Shown here in pieces: positions 45,352 through 57,965 of a DNA stretch of 64,000 nt. The notes below the pieces were generated by a model. That model saw only the letters and a list, made by a program, of their open reading frames with translations, did no database searches and was not told where the DNA came from. The DNA comes from Malania oleifera. Its lineage: Eukaryota; Streptophyta; Magnoliopsida; Santalales; Ximeniaceae. Each line of letters opens with the position of its first letter. The first letter of the stretch is position 1. The stretch is from NCBI RefSeq assembly GCF_029873635.1, contig NC_080419.1, positions 70,041,823 through 70,105,822 of the forward strand. The letters run 5' to 3'. Both the position numbers and the translations under genes were made by a program.

Positions 45352-47557
45352 TGTTGACCTTAAAGGTCACGTCCGGTTTTGATAATGACAAATACCTATT
45401 ATATTTAATGCACGTTTGAGGTTGTGTGTAGGTATTCTAATTGGCAGATCATAATGATAGCACAACGAGAGATTGAAGTTGAAGACCTAATTTATGATGT
45501 ATTTAATTTCATTATTATTTAAAGGGTTTGTAATAGTAAATAGGGCTTGACTTGTAATAATTGCATGCATCACCTGCATGATTTAATAGTTAAGCTCAAA
45601 GTAAAATGAACCTAGAAATGACCCTAGGACACTTACTCATGCATTTACATGTTTGGTCATTTGATTAGGGTGTTTGCACAAATTGAAAAGAACTGAAATG
45701 TATGAAAATTACATGTTTGGTCGACCATACTCTCATGTACAAAAAGCTCTTGGTCAACCGAACTAGTGCTGGGTCAACAGATTCACCATAGCCCAGTCGA
45801 CCGAACTTGTCTAGTTCACTTATACCCAGTTGACTGAACTCCCTTGAAGTCAACATAATTGACCTTTTGGTCGACCGTGCCCAAAATGAATAACAACGCC
45901 CTAGTTGACCGAGTTTCCATGTGTGAGAACTCAACGGTCTGGTCGATCGACCAAGATAGTTCAATATGTTCTCGGTCGATCGAACCGCATTAAAAGGGAA
46001 AAATCGCCCTGGACCTCCAAGTCCAGTCGACCGAACTTGTAGTTCATTTAATTCCCAGTCGATCAAACTTTGAGCAACTCGGTCAACCGAACTTGCCACG
46101 GTCAACCGGTGCTCTCGGGTTGCCCCAAAAATTTACTGCGGTTAACATTTTTTTAACGAGGTTAATTTAATTAAATAATATTAAAACTTTTATAATAATT
46201 CCATTTGTGTCCTTAATGGTCATATTTTTGGGGATGTCTATATATACCCCCTCATTTGGAATAATTAGAAAGGGGATTAGCAATCTTAATTAGAAAAAAA
46301 TCCTTTGAAATTCCAAAATCTATAATACTCATTTTTTAGCCTCCAACACTCATTCTTACCAAATTTTTTTGCTCAAATATCTTTGTAAGTGTGATTTGAG
46401 TGTTATTGTTCTATAAGGTTTGCTCTCTCAAGATTGTGCATGTTTGATATTATTTTATTTGAAAGCAAAACCTCAAGTTTTCTTAAGGGATTTCATTGAT
46501 AAGTTTATCCCAAGAAGACTTCACTTGAGCTTCTGAGTATTGCATCGTCATTGCAATATCTTGTGAAGTTTGTATTTGATTTTGGTTGCAAAAATATTTT
46601 CAAATCATTTTCAAATATATACTGTGTTTCATCTTGAGAAATCTTTGAAGAGATATTTGTTTATGTGGTAAAAATCTTTGTTGCAATATTCATTAAGTAA
46701 TATCATTTGTTGAATACAAAGATTAAAACCTCTTGCAAATATATATATCTTGAGCTTTTTACATTGAGAAAGTCTGCTGTTTGAGATATATATATATATC
46801 TTGAGCTTTTTACATTGAGAAAATCTGTTGTTTGAGATATATGAAATTTGACTGATATCTTTGTTTAAGCATTTAGATTGAATATATATTTTATGATACA
46901 AAGATCATATTGGTTGCACTCTCACACACTAACTACAACGATTGCAAATATATTTGAGAGTAGACATCTAAAACCACATTGAGCTTACTTCATTAAATCT
47001 TTTGGTGGTGTATATAATTGCACGTATTGGGTAAAAATCTACTTTACATGAAAGCATAATCATTGTACCATTTGATTGAGCAAAACTTTTGTATTCCAGG
47101 CATGGGCCTGAAGAGGGAGACTAGTCTTGGTAAAATAGTCTTGGATTGGCTTAGACCCTGTTAGGAAAGGTAAGTGCGCCATCCTGTCAAGGCGTGTTGG
47201 TTGAGGTCAGTCCCTTGAGTTGACTTGGTTGTAAACGGTGCCTCTCCACCCGTTAAGTGAGCTTATAGTGCAATCCTTGTGCTGGTGTAGCCAAGGCGGG
47301 GAGAAAGGCATAGTTTGCCGAACCCCGATAACATATTGTATGTCTATTTATATTTCCGCACTTTATATTTACCTCACGTGTATGTTATGATGTGAATGAT
47401 GCACATGATTTAAATTTCTACATATTATATTATCTGCACATTTGGGATTGTATAAAAAGACCTTAGGTTACCAAATCACATTGACTTCTGACTTAATCTA
47501 GGAGAAAAGTTTAAAATTTGAATTCACCCCACTCTTGGGAATATTCCAAAGCTAATA
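45352..47557 (+). repeat. 5' LTR of the LARD-like element
   Basis: 45720-46120 carries about fifteen GGTCGACCGAACT-like words. Near 46736-46850 a 60-bp piece (ATCTTGAGCTTTTTACATTG) is duplicated compared with the other LTR. Open frames on the minus strand (45665-46105) come from these repeats and are not genes. Confidence 0.9.
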
Positions 47558-47612
47558 ATTGGTATTAAAGTCTCGTTGCACTAGACTTAAATGTTTTTGC
47601 AAAAAGATCGCA

Positions 47613-48708
47613 ATGACTCAATTTGGTGTATCCCCATTCGGAGAGGGACAGTCACCTTCCAGTCCTCTGTTATTTTGTGGTATTGATTACACCGCGTGGA
47701 AAATTAGAATGAGCATATTTGTAAAATCTATGAATTGGAGGGCTTGACAGGTGATTGATAAGGGAATTTGTATGCTTGTAGAAAATGATGTTAATTTGAT
47801 GCATGCAAATTCATATGACATGTACATGTTATATCTTGCATTAGATTCTGATATTTTTTTTTGAGTTTGTGGCATTTTAGACTGCAAAAGAAATCTGGGA
47901 TGAACTAGAAAAGAAATATGGAGAATCTTAGGAGAAGAAGATCGTAACTCCTCCAAATGCTCCAAGCTTAAATGATCAAAAGGAGGTAAATCATGAGCTA
48001 GAAATCAATGAGGAGGTATATTATTCTCACTCTAGCTCGTTTGATGATTATTGTGAGGAATGTTGTGAAGTATCATATACTAAATCATCTGTTGATAATA
48101 CTATTAATGATTTATGCGATGTTTATTGTGAAAAATCTTATGATGAATCATCTGATAGCTCATGTGATGTTTTGGCTGAAAATTCATGCACTAATTCATA
48201 TGATAACTTTTGTGTTGAATTTTGCTATGAATCATGTGCTAATTTGATATATAAAAGCATGCCATTCTACAAAGAACTAGAAAAGGATTTACTTAAAATG
48301 CATAAGCTTCTAGTTCGGATTTCTAAGTAGAAAACAGTCATGAAGAAAGAAAATAAAAGGGTGGCAATACAATTAGACGATCTAAAAGATTATCACGCCA
48401 CATTAGAAAAGAAAAAGATTGAGAAAATATTGAAAATTGTATGCTTAGATGAAGAAATAGATGATTATTCTAAAGTTACTCTCAAAATTAAAAATGAAAA
48501 GAATAATCATAATAAACCTTTCAGAGTTACAAAGAAAAATGTTTTCAAAAAGGGTTCACTTTGTAAATCCCATTGTCATAAATTTTTCCATGCCACATCT
48601 AGTAAAAATTGGGTATGCAAGCACAATCTTTCACATTTATTCAAAACTTGCTTGCACCATAGAATGAAAGGGCACGCCAGTTTTAATTGTCTATTTAGAA
48701 GTGCTTGA
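47613..48708 (+). pseudogene. Copia gag remnant
   Basis: After the ATG at 47613 the text SSPLLFCGIDYTAWKIRMSI then FVKSMNW matches the start of copia gag (PPLFxGxNYxxWKxRM). Stops follow, with fragments such as AKEIWDELEKKYGE near 47885-47925. The open frame 48340-48708 is lysine-rich and ends CLHHRMKGHASFNC, a damaged CCHC zinc knuckle (the second cysteine is H). No protease or pol follows. Confidence 0.7.
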
Positions 48709-51700
48709 GGCCTAGAAAAAGAAATGATCTGGATGATTTAAGTTAATATGACTTTATTATTAAATGTTTCCTTAGATCCTAGGCTTAGGTTTAGGGGGTT
48801 GTGATGACTGTAGGCTTGGGAAGTGGTTGTTGCTTAAAATGAAAATCTTAGTATACGCACTCACCTATCTTATTATACTAAGAATCTTTATCCACTTCCA
48901 AATGGACATGACATCTATGTCTGGTATTTAATTCAAAATGCTTAACCCATGCTAACATGAAAATCACAAGTTTAAGCATACTGTTGTCCATTGCACAGAA
49001 ATGAGCTTTAGGGATCCATCCTATTCTATATATCTTTAACCCTAATCTCATTAGTCAAAACCTGGTAATCACTTTAGGTATAAGTAATGATAATAAATTC
49101 CATATCTATCTTGTGCTAATAATAAGACATCCCTCTCACAATCAAAATAAGAGGCATCCACTAGGGAATTCGTATTTTATTGTTAAATCAAATCATTCCC
49201 TTTGAGTTTAATATTTAAATCCTCTAATCTTGATTCACCTATCCCCTTCATAGGAAATCCTTACCAAACCATGATCATATTCAATAAGGTTTCACTTATC
49301 TACTTGTATCTTTGTTCCAAACTGTGATAATATCTAAAGGATACTTTTCAATCACCAAAGAGCATCAGTTACTAGTTATTCTTATCCTCCACAATGCTCT
49401 TTGCCAAAATAAGTTAGGACATATTCTTTAGAATGCTTATCTTGTACAATGTTCTACTTTTGAATACTCTCTTAAATAAAATGTTTAATCTTTAAGAGTA
49501 TTCATTATTTACTTCTCAAACAAAGCTCTCAACTTTCAATTCAAATCCTTTAGAGCTTCATATCTTAAATGAAGTTGAATGGCTAATATGATCACCTAGG
49601 TCTCAATCTAGATGAATGTATAAAATTCAAGTAGACCTATGCATGTGCAATTTTAAGTCGAAAGCCATTCTTGCTTAGGCCTCTCTCACATATTGAGATT
49701 CATAAGAAAAGAGGAAGACATAGGTTTAGTACACTTAAAGAAACATTCATTGTGACTTCTTGGTCTAATAAACTTAAAGCATTCATGCCAAGTCTAAATT
49801 CATTGAAAATCTTAATAACCTTGGCTAAAGAAAGTTGATAATTAAGAAAATGCATAAATTGAATAAGTGCATAACTCAGGGGGAGCATTTATCGTTCATA
49901 TCTATATATATTTGAATGCTCTCATATTCTTATATCGTTTATGCCTATATGTGCATAGCATTGCAGCACACTATCCATGATTTGATTAATAGCTAAAATT
50001 TCTTTGATGGATAGTTTATATCTCTACTATGGAGCTATACTGAATCTCTTGAGTTGACTATACTACTGAAATGCATGCTTAGTATAGAATGCCTCCTACA
50101 TGGCGGATGCAGTTGATGAGAATTGCATGCTGGTAGTGGATTATAGGTTCTCGCATGCTCAAATTGAACTATTTTGAATTGATTGCTTGAATCTATCAGG
50201 TTTTGGTGCATGAAAATTTGGAAAATGTCCGATTTGCCGATGACATGCTATCGAAATTTCAATAGGAATCTTCCCAAACCAAAACCTTGTGTTAAAGATG
50301 ATTATAATAAAATTAATATTAAAACATTTTTGGAAGGATGAGTGAAATCAAATAGATAATTAAACTTCATCTTAACATAATCATCAACTGTTTAGAAAGG
50401 TTCAGATCCATCCCTGTAGGAAGTGTATAAATGATCCATATGCATCACTTTCATCTACTGAATATCGAGGCTCTTAAGAATACCCTAAACATTATATCTA
50501 GTGCTTAAAGGCTTATGATTTGATATGAAATGTTCTTGGGTCATGAACATTATTGCATGCCTCAATATATACTCTCTGATGCATTTATGATCTATAGGGA
50601 CAACTATACTAATCAAGTGATAAATGCAATTGACAAATACTCAGTATAGTTGATTTTAAATATTTGAATTGATGACTTATACTACTTGGCATAATGAAAT
50701 AATTCTCTATCTGGTATAAGCAGTTTGTTGTATCTAAGCTATAATTAAAATCGATAGGGGGAGCATCTTAACTTAAAATGTCTATCATGTTTTGCTTACA
50801 AATATGTTTAGCTTATATCTGTTTTTGAAACAAGTGTGGCATGTGCTTAACTGAAATGATGTTGGTGAAAATCTTACGTTGATATATATTTCTTTGCCAC
50901 ATATTGTTTGTGTTTGCCATGTGATCCTTGCTTTAAATTTTTTTGACATCTTTAGGATCATTGTAGTTGTGATTTTCTGGTTATATTTTAGTATGTGCTT
51001 AATGGACAAACCAGAAAACTTGTACTTGCTTGCTTTAATTTAAAATCTTATTTTTCCAGCAAGCAACCCCCAGTACTTTTTTCAAATATTAAAGGGGATA
51101 TATTTTTAATACTCGTATATATATTTTATATATATTTACTATATTATAGCAAGAAATGCTTTTAAATTAAATATGTTTTAGTTCTTGCTTGTGTGCTAAA
51201 GGCTTTCATGACTTTTGCTATCTATGCTTTAAAATTTTAAGTCATGAAGTTATTTTTTTTTGTTTGTTTAAAAAAAAAATTACAAAGAATGTTGCATAAT
51301 TGGTTCATGGATCTTACATGAAAATGCATGTGAACTAGTTAGATCGTTTTTATGCTTAAATCTTCTTTTGGTATCCTATGTCGGGTGCCTTTAACTCAAA
51401 TCTTCCACAGGTCTTATGATATGCTTCAATTGTAGTGGTTTGTGTCTATTTCTAGTTTAGCCACGTTTTACATGTCATTTTAATCTTTTAAATGACCAGT
51501 TAAACTGTTCTGTGTACCTCTCATATCTACAACATGACAATGATGGACTTTGTATTTTATTGCATAGATCATACTTGAATTGTTTGAGTAATCGTGGATA
51601 AATTATTAGGTCTTATACACTCCAACAGGTCATTATTTATACAGGATTTGTTTTGAAAAGTCCTATTTTCAGATGGCACTCAGCCAAAATTTTTCCAAAA

Positions 51701-51916
51701 TTTTTTTTCCAAAACATATAATGTATAAAAATGATGTTTACCCATTGCCTAGAGCTATTATTTTTATGGCCTTTTTTGCTATTACCAAAAGGGGGAGATG
51801 AAGAGGCAAAAATATTGGGTTAAATTATTTTATTTAATGCATATTTTTAGGGGGGGCTTTTTATGGCTAAGCCCATATTTTTTCTTGATGTAGAACATCA
51901 TCAAAAAGGGGGAGAA
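48709..51916 (+). other. Non-coding interior of the LARD-like element
   Basis: No pol fragment is found. 50070-50345 matches 10380-10635 in the CACTA element. Two GGGGGAGCAT stretches (49870, 50759) resemble polypurine tracts, suggesting internal rearrangement. The end is the true purine tract at 51903-51916. Confidence 0.6.
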
Positions 51917-53239
51917 TGTTGACCTTATAGGTCACGCTTGGTTTTGATAATGAAAAATACCTATTATATTTAATACACGTTTGAGGTTATGTGCAGGTAT
52001 TCTAATTGGCAGATCATAATGATAGTACAAAGAGAGATTGAAGTTGAAGACCCAATTTATGATGTATTTAATTTCATTATTATTTAAAGGGCCTGTAGTA
52101 ATAAATAGGGCTTGACTTGTAATAGTTGCATGCATCACCTGCATAATTTAATATGTAAGCTCAAACTAAAAAGAACCTAGAAATGACCTTAGGACACTCA
52201 CTCATGCATTTACATGTTTGGTCATTTGATTAGGGTGTTCACCCAAATTGAAAAGAATTGAAATGTATGAAAATTACATGTTCGTTCGACCGTACTCCAA
52301 TGTACAAAAAGCTCCCAGTCGACTGAACCGGTGCTAAGTCAATAGATTCACCATAGCCCAATCGACTGAACTCCCTTGGAGTCAACATAATTGACCTCTT
52401 GGTCGACCGAGTTCCCACGTATGAGAACTCAACGGTCTGGTTGACCAACCGAGATAGTTCAAAATGTTCCCGGTCGACTGAACCGCGCTAAAAGGGAAAA
52501 ATTGCCCTGGACCTCCAAGTCCGGTTGATCGAACTTGTAGTTCATTTAATTCCCGGTCGACTGGTCTTCGAGCATTTCGGTTAGCCGAACTTGCCACGGT
52601 CGACCGGTGCTCTCGGTTTGCCTTAAAAATTTAACGCGGTTAACATTTTTTTAATGGGTTGATTTAATTAAAAAATATTAAAACTTTTATAATAATTCCA
52701 TTTGTGTCTTTAATGGTCATATTTTTGGGGATGTCTATATATATACCCCCTCATTTGGAATAATTAGCAAGGGGATTAGCAATCTTAATTAGAAAAAAAA
52801 TCCTTTGAAATTCCAAAATCTATAATACTCATTTTTGAGCCTCCAACACTCATTCTTACCAGATTTTTTGCTCAAATATCTTTGTAAGTGCGATTTGAGT
52901 GTTATTGTTCCATAAGTTTTGCTCTCTCAAGATTGTGCATGTTTGATATTATTTTATTTGAGAGAAAAACCTCAAGTGTTCTTAAGGGATTTCATTGATA
53001 AGTCTATCCTAAGAAGACTTCACTTGAGCTTCTAAGTATTGCATCGTCATTGCAATATCATGTGAAATTTGTATTTGATTTTGGTTACAAAAATCTTTTC
53101 AAATCATTATCAAATATATAGTGCGTTTCATCTTGAGAAATCTTTGAAGAGATATTTATTTATGTGGCAAAAATCTTTGTTGCAATATTCATTAAGTAAT
53201 ATCATTTGTTGAATACAAAGATTAAAACCTCTTGCAAAC

Positions 53240-53294
<55 letters not shown>

Positions 53295-54043
53295 TGAGCT
53301 TTATACACTGAGAAAATCTGCTGTTTGAGATATATGAAATTTGACTAATATCTTTGTTTGAGCATTTAGATTGAATATATATTTTGTGATGCAAAGATCA
53401 TATTGGTTGCACTCTCATGCACTAACTACAACGATTGCAAATATATTTGAGAGTAGACATCTAAAACCACATTGAGCTTACTTCATTATATCTTTTGGTG
53501 GTGTATGTGATTCACATATTGGGTACAAATCTGCTTTACATGAAAGCATAATCACTATACCATTTGATTGAGCAAATCTGTTGTATTCTAGGCATGGGCC
53601 TGAAGAGGGAGACTACCTTGGTAAAATAGTCCCAGATTGGCTTAAACCCAATTAGGAAAGTTAGGTGCGTCATCTTGTCAAGGCATGTTGGTTGAGGTCA
53701 GCCCTGTAATTGACCTGATTGTAAATGGTGCTGCTCTACCCGTTAAGTGAGCTTATAATGTAATCTTTGTGCTGGTGTAGGCAAGGTGGGGACGTAGGTA
53801 CAGTTGGCTGAACCCCAATAACATATCGTGTGTCTATTTATATTGCACTTTATATTATTGCACATGTATGTTGATGTGAATGATGCACATGATTTAAATT
53901 TCTGCATCTTATATTATTTGCACATTTGGGATTGTATAGAAAACCCTAGGTTACCAAATCACATTGACTTTTGACTTAACCTAGGAGAAAAGTTTAAAAT
54001 TCCAATTCACCCCCCCCCTCTTGGGAATACACCAAAGCTAACA
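51917..54043 (+). repeat. 3' LTR of the LARD-like element
   Basis: Pairs with 45352-47557. It differs by a shorter GGTCGACCGA block (52280-52610), a long (AT)n run at 53243-53292 and a C-run near 54010-54018. Confidence 0.9.
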
Positions 54044-54048
54044 TAGAT

Positions 54049-54740
54049 CCTATTGAAGCTTTTGTTGTAGATGCATAAAGGACTGTGAGTCTTGTAGGTA
54101 CTGATGCTTATCTTCCCATTTCAAGTCTGAGTCTATTTTAGATGTTAAAAAGACAAAATTCTTTGATTCGACCTACTATATTAGCTATAAATATTTGTAC
54201 TAAAATTATTTGGCCGAGGAAATGCTAAAACTCCTTGTTGCTTTAAAGTAATTGAGCCTCCAAGATCGCTTTGATTTTCTTCTTGTCTATCTCAATCCCT
54301 TTACATTGAACTAGAAAACCCAGGAAATTTTTAGCTAAAATCTCACATTTATACTTCAATGGATTCATGTTTAGTTAATGTTCCCTCATTATGATAGGCA
54401 CCTTCTTGAGATTGTCTACATAAGTATTCATATTTTTGACTTTAACGGCTACATCATCAATATAGACTTCCATGACTTGCATTATCATGTCATAGAATAT
54501 CAATTTCATGGCTCTTTGGTATGTTATCCTTGCATTCTTCAACTCAAAGGGTATGGAAACTAGCTCGAAGGTCCTACTTGCTTTTGGACATTTGAAATTT
54601 GTCTTCTATATACACGAGTGATATATAAATGACCATAGCTCAAATGACAGTTCATAAAACTTAATACTTGATTTCTTGCAACCAAGTCCATTAATTAATT
54701 GACCACCCACATCAACATGTTCATCTTTAAAATTGAAAGT
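54049..54740 (-). pseudogene. Ty3/gypsy reverse transcriptase fragment (Tat/Athila-like)
   Basis: Read leftwards: VSIPFELKNARITYQRAMKL, then VMEVYIDD (catalytic motif YxDD), VDNLKKVPIIMREH, LNMNPLKYKCEI, FLGFLVQCKGIEIDKKKIKA. This matches gypsy RT of the Tat/Athila branch (PFGLKNAGATYQRAM, YVDD, GKFLGFMVSxRGIEVDPxKI). Its end, LTVLYASTTKASIGSM, runs into the TAGAT duplication of the LARD-like element, so it was split by that insertion. Right of 54746 it is cut by a copia LTR. Confidence 0.75.
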
Positions 54741-54745
54741 GAAGG

Positions 54746-56291
54746 TGTAATCCCGAGAGGGGGGGGGTGAATTGGGTACTTTAAAATTTAATGTAGAAGT
54801 TTGATCTATTTATTTTTCTCACATGTTCTAAACACTTTAATTGCCACACAACTAATTTCAACAAACAACTATACCAAAGTTGAGATTCCTATATACATGA
54901 AACCAAATCACCAAATTTACAATATTTCCAGTAGATTAATATGGATAGCAATATGTTCAACCACACAAATATTTATGCTAGTATTTGAATAACCAATGAA
55001 CCAATACCTTGCAATTCCAGTTGGTTAAATTAGGTTTAAATTAGTAGCTACAATAGAGTTTGTTCATAATAGGTATTCAAATCATTCATGGCCTTGAAAG
55101 TAAAAAGATAAAGGATAAGAATGACACTGAGATTTTTTACAAGGTTCGGCAACGTTCCTACGTCCTTGCTTCAAGCAACTTGTTAGGAGGATTTTACTTA
55201 CTCTCCGTTTAGTAGGTGGAGCACCTCTTAAGCAAGAACACCCTCTTGCTTGTCATCGATTCACATCCAAATCGTTCGTTTACAAATAAATTAGCAATAG
55301 ATTTAGTACTATAAGAAACTCTCTCAAAAAGAAGATTTGTACACTCGAAAATTACTATGATACCCTCAAAAATAAATTTTCTATGAAGCTCAAGAGATTT
55401 GCTAGGTTTGCCAAATTGAAAACTATGAACTTGAAGTACAAAAGCTAGAAAATACAATCAACGAAAGAGAATGGCGCACAACAACTTTTGAAAGATGAAA
55501 TCAATGTGTTTCGTGCTATTGGGTTGCCCTAACACGATTAGGGTTAGCCTTATATAGCTAGGTTTGTATTCTGACCGTTTGACCAAGTTTTGGAAACAAT
55601 ATATTTCAAAAATGGAAAGAAATCGCATTGTTCGCAAAATATATCACACACTTTGGTCCATTGAACTAGGAGTTCGATTACCCGACCCAATTAAAATCAT
55701 GAATTCTGAAACAGGCAGTAGCCTTTTGGTCAACTAAACTTTAGGTTCGGTTAGCTGAACTTGTTCGATTGACTGAAATTTTAGTTCGGTCACTCAAACC
55801 AACACTATCTGGGCTTTAACAATAGTAGTAGCCATTATGTCGACTAAGCCATAAGATTGGTCACCCAAACTCATTGATGTCAGGCCACCTTGAAATTCAG
55901 TGCTTTCTTTATTTTTGATTCCAAAACTCATTTGTATTCTTTTGAAAAAATATTTGGACTTCGAAAAAATATTTTCCAAGTTATTGAAATAGGTCTCTAA
56001 GTTCAATTATTTATCCTAAGAGCTTCATAAACAAACATAAGTTTGAGAAGTACTTACATGTAACTTATAATACATTACACATGAAATAAAATCTAAGTCT
56101 TCATGTCTTGAAGCTTGATCTTCATCCAAACTCTAGCCAATCTTCATTTTGCTTGTTTTCTTTATGGCTTTTAAACTTAAACATGGTCCATTATGCTTGT
56201 AAAATATAATACCCATAAATTCACTAGAAAGCACAATTAGATTCCTTAGTTTGTCATTATCAAAACGAGATTAAGCCTTGTTAGGCCAACA
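54746..56291 (-). repeat. 3' LTR of the SIRE-like element
   Basis: On the minus strand it starts TGTTGGCCTAACAAGGC and ends CCCTCTCGGGATTACA, with AAAAAAAGGGGGAGAT as purine tract just upstream. It resembles 62662 onward closely and 14904 onward more distantly. 55640-55870 holds GGTTCGGTTAGCTGAAC-like words. Confidence 0.85.
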
Positions 56292-56660
56292 ATCTCCCCC
56301 TTTTTTTGATGATGACAAATAAGGAGTAAAGTGAGGTAGCCTTGATAAGGCTCCCCCTCACAATAAGTATAAAACATAATAAATAATCAATGTAGACATA
56401 TTTGTTCAAGGCTCAATTATGATGGAATTATCTCCCTTTTTAAAAAAAATTCCTTTTATTTCAAAACAAGATTAAGCCTTGTTAGGCCAACAATCTCCCA
56501 CTTTTTGATGATGACAAATGAGAAGCAAAAGCAAATGAGGTAGCCTTGATAACCCCCCCCCCCAAAATAAGCTTAAAACATAATAAATAATCAATGTATA
56601 CATATTTGTTCAAGGCTCAATTGTGATGGAATTATCTTATTTTTTTTAAAAAAATTCCCT
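56261..56660. repeat. 201-bp tandem duplication spanning the LTR tip
   Basis: CAAAAC followed by ATTAAGCCTTGTTAGGCC recurs 201 bp to the right (56261 and 56462), with homology over the whole unit. The first 30 bases of the LTR plus the purine tract are therefore present twice; the inner copy has an 11-C run at 56551-56562. Confidence 0.8.
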
Positions 56661-57218
56661 TTTGTTTTACTTAAAACTCAAAAGGTATTGTATTGTATAA
56701 TCAAACATACTATTTTGCAATTTGCCATATTTAGTATTTCATTATTCTACCTCTTTGGAAAATACAAATAGAAGTTATCCTCCCCCTTTTGATAATACTA
56801 AAGTATTTTATTCATATTTATTTTTCTTATTCTCCCTTTTTTCACATTAGCAAAAAAATTACAGAGATTAAGAAGTATGACACAGCAAATGCTAGGAAGA
56901 GGAACATCCAATGCAAACATCTATTTAACAATCAACTAACATGCAGTTTACAACAATACGACCATCAACAGAAGCTCACAATCAACATTCAACAGTGCAA
57001 CATACATACTCAGTCATCATATTCAAGATATAATTTATAGAGATTAAGCAATATGACACAAAAAAACATCAGGTAAAGGAACAACCATTGCAAACATCTA
57101 TTTAGTAATCAACCAGCATGTATTTCACAACAATAGGACTATCAGTAGAAGGTCACAATCAACATTCAACAGTGCAACATACATACTCAGTCGTCATCAT
57201 CCAACACAAACTGATCAT

Positions 57219-57965
57219 CTAATCGTTATCTATATCATCAGCACCTGAAGAGCTCTTGTCGTCTTCCTCATTGTCGTCCTGGTCCTCGTTACTTGAACTC
57301 ACTCCCATGGGAGCTTTCCCTCTTGATGAGGAAACACTACCCATGTTGCTTTCAATCCAGGCGAGCCACTGATCGAAGGAACTAAAGTTGGATTGGAATG
57401 TTTGTTGGAGTGCATTGTATTTATATTCAATATCTTCATGAATAACACTAAATTGTAAATCCATATCCTAATGATAATCCATAAACCATGCAGGAGGATC
57501 AGTGGCTGCACTAGCAGGAGCAGGAGACATCTAATGGTGTGAATCATTTCTACGAGCACGTTCTCTCTCCACGCCTACATTTACATTATCTTGTAGAGGT
57601 TGACAGTTCTTATGGATCTAACCAAGTGCTTGAGTCAATTCATATCCAATTAGTTTTATAGTGGTTGATGAAAATATATTAGAGGTTTTTCATTTAACAA
57701 ATAAGGTTGATGAATGGGCTAGACCAACATACTTAAAGATGAGATTTAGAGCCCCTCTATAAGGGAGAATGACTTGTCTAGATTCTTCCTTGGTAATCAT
57801 CCATTTGAGTATAAGCGTTGGAAGATAAAGACGCTTGTCTGTATAAATGCACCACATAACAAAACAATCTAAATAGGAAATATGGTCTCGTGATGCACTC
57901 CTAGGTAGAATGTTGTATGTAATGAGCAAGTGAATGATCTTAGCTTCAAGTGTTAACTGCCTATA
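57219..57965 (-). pseudogene. SIRE extra ORF, C-terminal part
   Basis: The frame reads RQLTLEAKIIHLLITYN, ILPRSASRDHISYLDCFVMW, LYLPTLILKWM and LPYRGALNLIFKYVGL, then in another frame a helical segment and the acidic tail GVSSSNEDQDDNEEDDKSSS ending ADDIDND. Each block has a counterpart in the ORF at 13455-14518. The N-terminal part lies beyond a 2.17-kb insertion at 60135-60652. Confidence 0.7.

Larger units (their letters stand above)
45352..54043 (+). mobile_element. Large non-autonomous copia-type LTR element (gag remnants only)
   Basis: LTRs 45352-47557 and 51917-54043 start TGTTGACCTTA. The second ends AAAGCTAACA; the first has AAAGCTAATA. TAGAT at 45347-45351 and 54044-54048 is an exact target duplication. 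A decayed primer site (TTGGTATTAAAG, 47559-47570) and a purine tract AAAAAGGGGGAGAA (51903-51916) are in place. The 4.36-kb interior has gag fragments and no RT, RNase H or integrase, so it is a LARD-like element dependent on a copia helper. Confidence 0.88.

Noticed and set aside
45665-46105. 146-codon minus-strand frame in the LTR
   Set aside because: Produced by GGTCGACCGA repeats; the matching frame in the partner LTR (52239-52597) is broken.
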